From an uncultured Gemmiger sp. (GTDB taxonomy: Bacteria; Bacillota; Clostridia; Oscillospirales; Ruminococcaceae), in NCBI GenBank assembly GCA_944382805.1, contig CALWNS010000175.1, positions 1 through 5,455 on the forward strand: DNA of 5,455 nucleotides, in the 5' to 3' direction. Positions within the stretch are counted from its first letter, which is position 1. Each line of letters opens with the position of its first letter. The notes below the pieces were generated by a model that did not search any database, was not told the DNA's origin, and worked only from the letters and a program-made list of their open reading frames with translations. Below, in pieces: positions 1-5,455 of the stretch. A program made the translations under genes and the position numbers.

Positions 1-32
1 CGCGCGGGGGATAAAATGGTCGTATTTTTGAT

Positions 33-47
33 AACACGCTGCGTGTT
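33..47. promoter_or_regulatory. Perfect inverted repeat, candidate operator
   Basis: AACACGC-T-GCGTGTT is a perfect 7-bp inverted repeat around a single central base, in the AT-richer leader about 100 bases before sulfatase 1. The size and odd symmetry suit a dimeric repressor or activator of the LacI or GntR kind, but I recognise no specific regulator. It could also form a small hairpin, though the one-base loop makes an RNA structure unlikely. It does not fit the catabolite-control (cre) consensus well. Confidence 0.4.
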
Positions 48-75
48 TCTGGCGGCAGGGGTGCGGAAAATGGCC

Positions 76-101
76 TATGATATGATCTGGATCATACTAT
101 A
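76..101. promoter_or_regulatory. Inverted repeat overlapping the sulfatase promoter, candidate operator
   Basis: The core is TATGATC-TG-GATCATA (81-96), perfect 7-bp arms around two bases. Symmetry resumes after two mismatched pairs, giving TAT at 76-78 opposite ATA at 99-101. It covers the candidate -10 element, so a bound protein would be well placed to block or adjust initiation. Part of the symmetry may simply come from TATGAT being a -10 hexamer. The bound regulator is unknown. Confidence 0.4.
78..86 (+). promoter_or_regulatory. Candidate extended -10 promoter for the sulfatase operon
   Basis: TGATATGAT is an extended -10 (TGn plus TATGAT at 81-86), about 56 bases before the sulfatase 1 start. 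No good -35 hexamer is seen 16-18 bases upstream, which is tolerable for extended -10 promoters and also typical of activator-dependent ones. An overlapping TATGAT at 76-81 and TACTAT at 95-100 are alternatives. Confidence 0.4.
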
Positions 102-129
102 CACGGCCCAAGGCGGACCCACATACGAC

Positions 130-135
130 AGGAGG
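130..135 (+). promoter_or_regulatory. Ribosome binding site of sulfatase 1
   Basis: A perfect AGGAGG six bases before the ATG at 142. It decides the start against an in-frame ATG at 16, which would add 42 residues with no resemblance to the sulfatase N terminus. Confidence 0.85.
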
Positions 136-141
136 CAAACC

Positions 142-1647
142 ATGCGGATCCTATATGTAGACATCGACACCCTGCGCCCCGATCACCTGGGCTGCTACGG
201 CTATGCGCGCGGCACAAGCCCCAACATTGACGCCGTGGCCCGCGACGGCGTGCGCTTTACCGACTGCTATTGCTCGGACGCCCCCTGCCTGCCCAGCCGC
301 GCCGCCCTGATGACGGGCCGCTTTGGCATCCACACCGGCTGCGTGGGCCACGGCGGCGCCAACGCCGAAATGTGCCAGGAGGGGCCGGGCCGCGGTATGG
401 CGGATTTCAACGGCCGCTACAACCTGCCCGCCGTGATGCGCCGCGCTGGTATGCACACGGCCAGCATCAGCTCGTTCCCCGACCGCCATGGCGCCTGGTG
501 GTTCAACGGCGGTTTTGACGAGACGTATAACATCGGCAAGCGCGGGCTGGAGGGCGCGCACGAGGTCGTGCCCGTGGCGCTGGATTGGCTGGAGCGCAAG
601 GGCAAGAACGAAAACTGGTTCTTGCACGTACACGTGTGGGACCCGCATATCCCCTACCGCACGCCGGAGGCGTTCGGTGAGCCGTTTGCCGAAAGCCCCC
701 TGCCCGACGCCTGGATGACCGAAGAGATCCTGGCAGCCCACCGCGCGCACAAGCCGGGCGGGCATTCCGCCTGCGAAGTGACCGGATACGACAGCACCCC
801 CAACCCGGCCACGCCGCGCCAGCCGGTCGAGATCAAAGACCTGGGCGACTTTAAGCATATGGTGGACGAATACGATACCGGCATCCTGTATGCCGATACC
901 AAGCTGGGGCAGATCTTTGACCGCCTGCGCGAGTTAGGCCTGTACGAGGATACGGCCATCATCATCAGCTCCGACCATGGCGAGGACCTGGGCGAGATGG
1001 GCAGCTACTGCGAACACGGCGAAGCGGACTACGCCGTGACCCACATCCCGCTGATCATCAAGTGGCCGGGCGGGGCGAAGAACGCCGTTTCCCGCGGGTT
1101 CCACTATAACCTGGACCTGCTGCCCACGCTGGTGGACCTGCTGGGCGGCGTGCCGCCGTTTACCTGCAACCCGGTGGTGGGCAACCCCAACCCCGTGACC
1201 TACGACGGCGAAAGCTACGCCGGTTGCGTGCGCACCGGCGCGGACGGCGGGCGCGAAGCGCTGGTGGTGAGCCAGTGCGCCCATGTGTGCCAGCGCAGCG
1301 TGCGTTTTGGCGACTATATCTATATCCGTACCTACCACGACGGCTACCACCTGACCCCGGCCGAGGAGCTGTTCAACATAAAAGAGGACCCGCACGAGAC
1401 CCGCGACCTGGCCGGGGAAAAGCCCGAGCTGTGCTGGCACGCGGCCTGGTACCTGGAGCGCTGGGTGGCGCAGAATATGCTGAGCAACATCGACCGCCGC
1501 AACGCCGACCCGCTGTGGAACGTCATTGCCGAGGGCGGGCCGTTCCACTGCCGCGGCTACCTGGCCGACTACTGCCGGCGGCTGGAGGATACCGGCCGCG
1601 CCGACTGCGCCGCGGCCCTGCGCCGGGAACACGCGCGCGAACTGTAA
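142..1647 (+). CDS. Cytoplasmic formylglycine-dependent sulfatase (sulfatase 1)
   Basis: This is a type I sulfatase of the alkaline phosphatase superfamily, 501 aa, predicted to hydrolyse a sulfate ester; the substrate is unknown. Visible motifs are the N-terminal metal-site segment DIDTLRPDHLGCYG (residues 7-20, key Asp7/Asp9), the signature CLPSRAALMTG (49-59, C-x-P-S-R-x4-T-G) in which Cys49 would be converted to formylglycine, HVWDPHIPY (164-172, probable active-site His169), the second metal motif SDHGE (277-281, Asp278-His279), and a C-terminal ELFNIKEDP segment (409-417) typical of the family. The start at 142 is chosen because a perfect AGGAGG lies six bases upstream and the conserved fold begins at once. 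There is no signal peptide, so the enzyme should be cytosolic. At the spot where sulfatase 2 has Lys301, this protein has His292. It is probably the first gene of a two-gene operon. A phosphonate monoester hydrolase or other sulfatase-like hydrolase is a possible alternative, but the signature favours a sulfatase. The maturase (anSME) is not in the window. Confidence 0.93.
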   Translation: MRILYVDIDTLRPDHLGCYGYARGTSPNIDAVARDGVRFTDCYCSDAPCLPSRAALMTGRFGIHTGCVGHGGANAEMCQEGPGRGMADFNGRYNLPAVMRRAGMHTASISSFPDRHGAWWFNGGFDETYNIGKRGLEGAHEVVPVALDWLERKGKNENWFLHVHVWDPHIPYRTPEAFGEPFAESPLPDAWMTEEILAAHRAHKPGGHSACEVTGYDSTPNPATPRQPVEIKDLGDFKHMVDEYDTGILYADTKLGQIFDRLRELGLYEDTAIIISSDHGEDLGEMGSYCEHGEADYAVTHIPLIIKWPGGAKNAVSRGFHYNLDLLPTLVDLLGGVPPFTCNPVVGNPNPVTYDGESYAGCVRTGADGGREALVVSQCAHVCQRSVRFGDYIYIRTYHDGYHLTPAEELFNIKEDPHETRDLAGEKPELCWHAAWYLERWVAQNMLSNIDRRNADPLWNVIAEGGPFHCRGYLADYCRRLEDTGRADCAAALRREHAREL

Positions 1648-1651
1648 AAAA

Positions 1652-1661
1652 GGGGGGGGAG
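1652..1661 (+). promoter_or_regulatory. G-tract ribosome binding site of sulfatase 2
   Basis: Eight G followed by AG lies four bases before the ATG at 1666, directly after a run of six A that begins in the stop codon of sulfatase 1. The GGGAG end can pair with 16S rRNA. The long homopolymer is unusual for a ribosome binding site. Confidence 0.7.
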
Positions 1662-1665
1662 AACC

Positions 1666-3273
1666 ATGGCCAAGCGCCCGCATATCATCATTTTCAACCC
1701 GGACGAAATGCGCTGGGACACCATGGGCCACATGGGCAACCCGGCGGCGTGTACGCCGTTTTTGGACGGATTTGCCAGGACCGAGGCCGTCTCGTTTTCG
1801 AACGCCTACTGCCAGAACCCGGTCTGCGTGCCCAGCCGGTGCAGCTTTTTTACCGGGCTGTACCCCCATGTGCGCGGCCACCGCACCATGAGCTACCTGC
1901 TGCACCCCGGCGAGGAAACGCTGTTCAGCGAACTGAAAAACGCCGGCTACTATGTGTGGATGAACGACCGCAACGACCTGTGCGCCGGGCAGATCCCCGG
2001 CTGGTGCGAAAGCCATGCCAGCGAGATCTACTACGGCGGGCAGAAGCCCCTTGGCCCCGGCCCGGAGCGGGAGCTGCGCGGCGAGCCGGGGAGCAAGAAT
2101 TACTATTCCCACTTTGAGGGCAAGCTGCGCCTGGACGCCGGGGGCAAAAACTACAACGGCGACGACGAAGCCGTGGACGCCGCCATCGCGCGCATCCATG
2201 ACCGCCCGGCCGACCAGCCGCTGTGCGTGTTTTTGGGGCTGATGTTCCCGCACGTGCCCTACCGGGTCGAGGAGCCGTACTTTTCCGCCATCGACCGGAA
2301 AAAGCTGCCCGCCCGCATCCGCCTGGAGGAATGCAGCGGCAAGTCGAAAGCGATCGAGATGATCCACGGCTATGTGGGCATGGACGGCTACACCGAAGCC
2401 GACTGGGACGAGCTGCGCGCGGTCTACCTGGGGATGTGCGCCAAGGTGGACGCCCAGTTTGCCCGGCTGGTGCAGGCGCTGAAGGACGAGGGCATCTATG
2501 ACGACTGCGCGATCTTTTTCCTGTCCGACCACGGCGACTTTGCCGGCGATTACGGCCTGCCGGAAAAAGCGCAGAACACCTTCGAGGACTGCCTGACCCG
2601 CGTGCCGCTGCTGATAAAGCCGCCCAAGGGCACGCCGCTGGACCCCGGCGTGAGCGAAAGCCTGGTGGAACTGGTCGATTTTTACGCCACCGCCATGGAC
2701 CTGGCCGGCGTGCAGCCCGGCCACACCCATTTTGGCCGCAGCCTGCGCCCCGTGCTGGCCGACCGCGCCGCCGCCGTGCGCGACTGCGTATACAGCGAGG
2801 GCGGCCGGATGCCCGGCGAGACCCACTGCGACGAATACCACCGCAACGGCAAAAACGGCGCGCCGCCCTCCATCGTCTACTGGCCCAAAATGCGCACCCA
2901 GGCCGACGATGCGGGCCACGAAAAGGGGATCATGCTGCGCACCGACCGCTGGAAGTATATCTGCCGCCCCAGCGGGCAGGATGAACTGTATGACATGGCC
3001 GCCGACCCCGGCGAGCGGGTCAACGTCATTGCGCAGCCGGCCCACGCGCCGCTGCTGGCCGACCTGCGCAGCCGGATGCTGCGCTGGCTGCAGGCCACCG
3101 CGGACATCGTGCCCTGGCAGGGCGACAGCCGCTTTACGCCGGAAATGATGTGGGGCCGCGTGGGCGGCCTGGTCCCGCCGGAAAAGGAAGCCGAGGTGCG
3201 GCAGATGATCGCTGACGGCGTGCCGTTCCCCACGCTGATGGGCTACTGCCGCGCGCTGCACGGCGAAGGGTGA
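1666..3273 (+). CDS. Cytoplasmic formylglycine-dependent sulfatase (sulfatase 2)
   Basis: A second type I sulfatase-family hydrolase, 535 aa, clearly of a different subfamily from its neighbour. Metal-site segment FNPDEMRWDTMG lies at residues 10-21 (Asp13). The signature CVPSRCSFFTG spans 54-64, with Cys54 the predicted formylglycine site and an extra Cys59. MFPHVPYR (193-200) carries a probable active-site His196. SDHGD (287-291, Asp288-His289) is the second metal motif and is followed by Lys301, where many sulfatases have a catalytic lysine. YSEGGRMPGETHC (376-388) looks like a subfamily block, and DELYDMAADPGE (439-450) is the usual C-terminal sulfatase ending. The N terminus MAKRPHIIIFNPDE runs straight into the first beta strand, so there is no signal peptide and a cytosolic location is expected. 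It starts 18 bases after sulfatase 1 behind a G-rich ribosome binding site, implying co-transcription and perhaps removal of sulfate from different positions of one substrate. Choline-sulfatase or phosphonate monoester hydrolase activity cannot be excluded. Confidence 0.93.
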   Translation: MAKRPHIIIFNPDEMRWDTMGHMGNPAACTPFLDGFARTEAVSFSNAYCQNPVCVPSRCSFFTGLYPHVRGHRTMSYLLHPGEETLFSELKNAGYYVWMNDRNDLCAGQIPGWCESHASEIYYGGQKPLGPGPERELRGEPGSKNYYSHFEGKLRLDAGGKNYNGDDEAVDAAIARIHDRPADQPLCVFLGLMFPHVPYRVEEPYFSAIDRKKLPARIRLEECSGKSKAIEMIHGYVGMDGYTEADWDELRAVYLGMCAKVDAQFARLVQALKDEGIYDDCAIFFLSDHGDFAGDYGLPEKAQNTFEDCLTRVPLLIKPPKGTPLDPGVSESLVELVDFYATAMDLAGVQPGHTHFGRSLRPVLADRAAAVRDCVYSEGGRMPGETHCDEYHRNGKNGAPPSIVYWPKMRTQADDAGHEKGIMLRTDRWKYICRPSGQDELYDMAADPGERVNVIAQPAHAPLLADLRSRMLRWLQATADIVPWQGDSRFTPEMMWGRVGGLVPPEKEAEVRQMIADGVPFPTLMGYCRALHGEG

Positions 3274-3278
3274 ACTTT

Positions 3279-3311
3279 ACAGGGCGGCCGCAGGAATGCG
3301 CGCCGCCCTGT
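3279..3311 (+). terminator. Hairpin just after sulfatase 2, possible terminator or mRNA 3' stabiliser
   Basis: ACAGGGCGGC (3279-3288) pairs perfectly with GCCGCCCTGT (3302-3311), a 10-bp stem with a 13-base loop, starting six bases after the sulfatase 2 stop. The sequence after it (TCCCGTTTG) is a poor T tract, so on its own it is a weak terminator. It may act together with the next hairpin. Confidence 0.5.
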
Positions 3312-3317
3312 TCCCGT

Positions 3318-3353
3318 TTGCGCCGCGCTTTGTGAACTGCGCGCAACTTTTTT
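3318..3353 (+). terminator. Rho-independent terminator of the sulfatase operon
   Basis: TTGCGC (3318-3323) pairs with GCGCAA (3341-3346). After a one-base bulge at C3324 the stem continues with GC (3325-3326) pairing with GC (3339-3340). The stem is followed after one base by six T (3348-3353). The hairpin-plus-T layout and its place between the sulfatases and the kinase support intrinsic termination, making the kinase a separate transcription unit. Confidence 0.6.
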
Positions 3354-3382
3354 GTGAAAAGGCGAACGGCGCGCCGCGATCA

Positions 3383-3391
3383 TGGTATGAT
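3383..3391 (+). promoter_or_regulatory. Candidate extended -10 promoter for the kinase-regulator operon
   Basis: TGGTATGAT (TGn plus TATGAT at 3386-3391) lies 44 bases before the kinase GTG and just past the terminator. There is no clear -35 at normal spacing; TTGTGA at 3352-3357 is too far (28 bases). The element sits in a short inverted repeat, ATCAT-GGT-ATGAT (3379-3391), and shares GATCAT-two bases-TAT with the sulfatase promoter at 90-100. Confidence 0.5.
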
Positions 3392-3424
3392 AGAAACCGC
3401 AAGAGGCCGGCCGCATCCCCGGCC

Positions 3425-3430
3425 AGGAGG
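3425..3430 (+). promoter_or_regulatory. Ribosome binding site fixing the GTG start of the kinase
   Basis: A perfect AGGAGG five bases before the GTG at 3436. This placement, and the complete first membrane segment it includes, supports the non-ATG start. No ATG in this frame would keep TM1 intact. Confidence 0.85.
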
Positions 3431-3435
3431 AAACC

Positions 3436-5124
3436 GTGGAACACACCTGCCCCGCAAAACAAAACGCCCGCCCACATTCGCTGCGGCGCATCATTACGCT
3501 GGCGCTGGCGATCCTGTCGGCGCTGACGCTGCTGCTCATGGGGCTGTGCCTGTGGTTCGTGCGCCAGCAGAACCGCGACCGGCTGACCGGCACGGCCAAC
3601 GCCTATTTGCAGCTGCTGGCCGGCACGCTGGAAAACCAGCTGGGCACGACCGAAGCGTATATCACCAACGAGATCATGAACGGCGAGGAACTGCACCGTC
3701 TGGGCTTTGCCGCCACCCGCACGCAGGCCTACCTGGACGGCTACCGCGTGCGCAGCGGGTTTTCGGGCGTATTGGCGGCCGGCGGCGGGCTGACCGCCAT
3801 GTACCTGTACAGCGAGCCCAACGACCTGCTGATGAGCGAATACAGCGCCGTGCGTATCGGCCGCCCCAACGAGGGCGATGTCCAGCGCACCGCGCTGGAC
3901 GCCTTTGTGCGCAGCGCCGCGCAGCAGGGAACGCTGGCCGACGGCGGCTGGGCCGCCTGCCGTGTGGACGGCCGCGCCTACTGGGTGCGGGCGGCGCACT
4001 ATTACGGCGTGTGGCTGGCCGCGGCGGTGGACCTGGACGCGCAGGCGAACCAAAGCGGCGGTGACGGGCTGCTGGCGTTTTCCACCCGCGCGGGCGAACT
4101 GCTGGCCGGCAGCCGCCCGGACGCCGGCGCCGCCGGGCAGTATATCGCTTTGCAGCGCCCCCTGGGCGAGCTGGTGATCGAATACTACGCCCCGCTGCCG
4201 GCGGGCGGCGGGCTGATGCTGGTCCTTTTGCTGGGCGTGGCGCTGCTGGCGCTGGCTGCGTTCGCGCTGGTCACGCGCTACCTGCACCGCAATGTGATAC
4301 GCCCGGCGGAAGGGCTGGTGGACGCCATGCAGCGCATTGCGGGCGGCGATCTGACCGCCCGCGTGAACGGCGACGGCGGCAGCCGCGAGCTGCAGCAGGT
4401 CAAGGGCGCGTTCAACGCCATGCTGGAACAGATCGAAACGCTCAAGATCGAACAGTACGAAAAGACCCTGGAGGCCGAACGCTACGAGCTGGCCGCGCTC
4501 AAGATGCAGATCCGCCCGCATTTCTTTTTGAACACGCTCAAGCTTTTGTACGCCATGGCGGAGACCGGCGACACCCGCCAGATCCAGGAGCTGATCCTGC
4601 TGCTGGCAAAGCACCTGCGCGCCGTGCTGGACTACAGCAAAAAAACGACCACCCTGCGCGAGGAAGCCGAGCTGTGCCAGAACTACATTGAGCTAAGCTC
4701 CGTCGGCCAGCAGGGCGAACGCGCCTGCTGCTATGCCGAAATAGAGCGCGGCCTGGCCGAACTGCCGCTGCCGCCGCTGGCGCTGCTCAGCCTGGTGGAA
4801 AACAGCGTGAAATATGCGCAGCAGGCCGACCGGCCGCTGACCGTACACATCGCGGCCCGCGCGCTGCCGCTGGAAACGGGCCGCCTGGTACACATCCGCC
4901 TGCGGGACAACGGCCCCGGCTTTGCGCCGGAACAGCTGCAGGCGCTCAACCGCGAGGGCGAAAGCCCGGCCGGCCATTTTGGCCTGCATAACATCCGCCG
5001 CCAGTGCGCGCTGATGTACGGGCCGGATTTTGCCATGACCTTTACAAACGCCCCGGACGGGGGCGCGGTGGTAGAAATGTACATCCCGCAGCCGGATGCG
5101 CAGGGAAAGGAAACGAACGCATGA
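3436..5124 (+). CDS. YesM-type membrane sensor histidine kinase
   Basis: A 562-aa sensor kinase expected to autophosphorylate in response to an extracellular cue and pass phosphate to the regulator encoded next. In order: short cytoplasmic start; TM1 about 19-42; extracellular sensor about 43-257 (a Cache-like fold is likely from the family, not shown by motif); TM2 about 259-280; HAMP about 283-336 (Pro290, GGDLTARV 303-310); a probable coiled coil about 325-355; a His_kinase domain with QIRPHFFLNTL (phospho-acceptor His362, Asn366); and a HATPase_c domain with N box LVENSVKYA (Glu455-Asn456), G1 DNGPGF (491-496) and G2 GLHNI (516-520). All catalytic boxes are present, and the length fits the family. 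The start is GTG, set by AGGAGG five bases upstream; the next in-frame ATG falls inside TM1. The N box lacks the QPLVENAI-HG wording of classic YesM, suggesting a divergent subgroup. The gene overlaps the regulator by four bases. Its ligand is unknown; a sugar or a sugar-binding protein is an inference from family habits. Confidence 0.92.
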   Translation: MEHTCPAKQNARPHSLRRIITLALAILSALTLLLMGLCLWFVRQQNRDRLTGTANAYLQLLAGTLENQLGTTEAYITNEIMNGEELHRLGFAATRTQAYLDGYRVRSGFSGVLAAGGGLTAMYLYSEPNDLLMSEYSAVRIGRPNEGDVQRTALDAFVRSAAQQGTLADGGWAACRVDGRAYWVRAAHYYGVWLAAAVDLDAQANQSGGDGLLAFSTRAGELLAGSRPDAGAAGQYIALQRPLGELVIEYYAPLPAGGGLMLVLLLGVALLALAAFALVTRYLHRNVIRPAEGLVDAMQRIAGGDLTARVNGDGGSRELQQVKGAFNAMLEQIETLKIEQYEKTLEAERYELAALKMQIRPHFFLNTLKLLYAMAETGDTRQIQELILLLAKHLRAVLDYSKKTTTLREEAELCQNYIELSSVGQQGERACCYAEIERGLAELPLPPLALLSLVENSVKYAQQADRPLTVHIAARALPLETGRLVHIRLRDNGPGFAPEQLQALNREGESPAGHFGLHNIRRQCALMYGPDFAMTFTNAPDGGAVVEMYIPQPDAQGKETNA

Positions 5125-5455
5125 AACTGTTGATCGTAGACGACCAGACCGCGGTGAGCGAAGCGCTGCGCCGCGGCGTGAACTGGGCGCAGCTGGGGTT
5201 TGACACGGTGTGTACCGCCGGCAGCGTGCCCGCGGCGCAGGCCGCGCTGCAAGCCGCCCCGGCGGACGTGCTGCTGTGCGATATCGAAATGCCGGGCCAG
5301 AGCGGGCTGGACCTGCTCAAATGGATCAAAGCGCGCGGCCTGGAAACGCGCTGCGTGTTTTTGACCGCGCACGCCAAATTCGCCTATGTGCAGGAGGCCA
5401 TGCGCCTGGGCGCGTTCGATTATATCATCCAGCCCGCCTCCTATACCGAGATCAG
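5121..5455 (+). CDS. Response regulator, receiver domain (partial, runs off the window; probably YesN/AraC type)
   Basis: The first 111 codons of a response regulator, cut by the window end. They cover nearly a whole CheY-like receiver: acidic pair Asp7-Asp8 in LLIVDDQ, phospho-acceptor Asp54 in LLCDIEMPGQSGLDLL, and Thr82 in VFLTAHAKF. The position normally held by the conserved lysine (YxxKP) reads YIIQPAS, so Gln104 stands before Pro105. The ATG lies within ATGA, overlapping the kinase stop, which implies translational coupling; AAAGGA about ten bases upstream is a weak ribosome binding site. As the partner of the YesM-type kinase it is expected to be phosphorylated by it and, by family pattern, to carry a C-terminal AraC-type helix-turn-helix domain. 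That output domain is not in the window, so its type is inference. Confidence 0.9.
   Translation, partial: MKLLIVDDQTAVSEALRRGVNWAQLGFDTVCTAGSVPAAQAALQAAPADVLLCDIEMPGQSGLDLLKWIKARGLETRCVFLTAHAKFAYVQEAMRLGAFDYIIQPASYTEI

Noticed and set aside
29..44. Catabolite-control (cre) site in the sulfatase leader
   Set aside because: TGATAACACGCT has the right flavour, but the spacing between the TG and CG elements does not match the cre consensus, and the perfect inverted repeat is centred elsewhere.
16..141. In-frame N-terminal extension of sulfatase 1 from an ATG at 16, with a hydrophobic stretch resembling a signal peptide and a GGGGG run at 6-10
   Set aside because: The 42 extra residues do not look like a real export signal leading into a mature protein. 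The region holds the promoter-like and palindromic elements, and the ATG at 142 has a perfect AGGAGG and begins exactly at the conserved fold.
1224..2117. Open frame of 297 codons spanning the junction of the two sulfatases in another frame
   Set aside because: Arg/Pro/Ala-rich shadow translation without motifs; both real genes cover it with clear domains, and no frameshift is needed.
934..3261. Long open frame of 775 codons on the minus strand
   Set aside because: It lies antisense to both sulfatases, in a GC-rich stretch where stops are rare. Its translation is Ala/Val/His/Gln-rich with no recognisable domain, while the plus strand carries clear catalytic motifs.
3352..3391. TTGTGA as a -35 partner for TATGAT before the kinase
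   Set aside because: The spacing is 28 bases, far from the usual 16-18, and the TTGTGA overlaps the T tract of the terminator.
3277..4614. Open frame of 445 codons on the minus strand opposite the kinase
   Set aside because: Compositional shadow of the kinase gene: low-complexity Gln/Arg/Ala/His translation, no family motif, and it crosses the intergenic terminators.

Overview
The window is GC-rich, with G or C at most third codon positions. All four genes read on the + strand and have strong AGGAGG-type or G-rich ribosome binding sites. The YesM/YesN-style two-component pair and the protein sequences point to a Firmicute. A GC-rich gut-type Clostridia lineage (for example Oscillospiraceae) is my best guess, but no marker gene in the window fixes the taxon.

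Layout. Bases 1-141 are a control region holding two inverted repeats and a candidate extended -10 promoter. Two adjacent formylglycine-type sulfatase-family genes follow, at 142-1647 (501 aa) and 1666-3273 (535 aa), only 18 bases apart and probably one transcript. Bases 3274-3435 are non-coding. They hold two successive hairpins, the second followed by six T, then another extended -10 promoter and a ribosome binding site. Next comes a membrane histidine kinase of the YesM type (3436-5124, GTG start). Its stop overlaps the ATG of a response regulator by four bases (ATGA), and the regulator runs off the window end with only its receiver domain visible.

How the parts may work together (inference). 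Neither sulfatase has a signal peptide, so both should act in the cytoplasm, presumably on sulfated sugars or other sulfate esters after import. YesM/YesN-type pairs in Firmicutes usually sense an extracellular, often carbohydrate-related cue and control nearby uptake and degradation genes. The simplest reading is a small sulfated-glycan utilization locus with its own sensor. Any transporter, glycoside hydrolase and sulfatase-maturing radical SAM enzyme would lie outside the window.

The points most worth checking are a Gln in place of the near-invariant receiver Lys in the response regulator, the different active-site residues of the two sulfatases, and the operator-like repeats shared in part between the two promoters. 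I see no mobile element, CRISPR array, RNA gene or clearly unprecedented system here.
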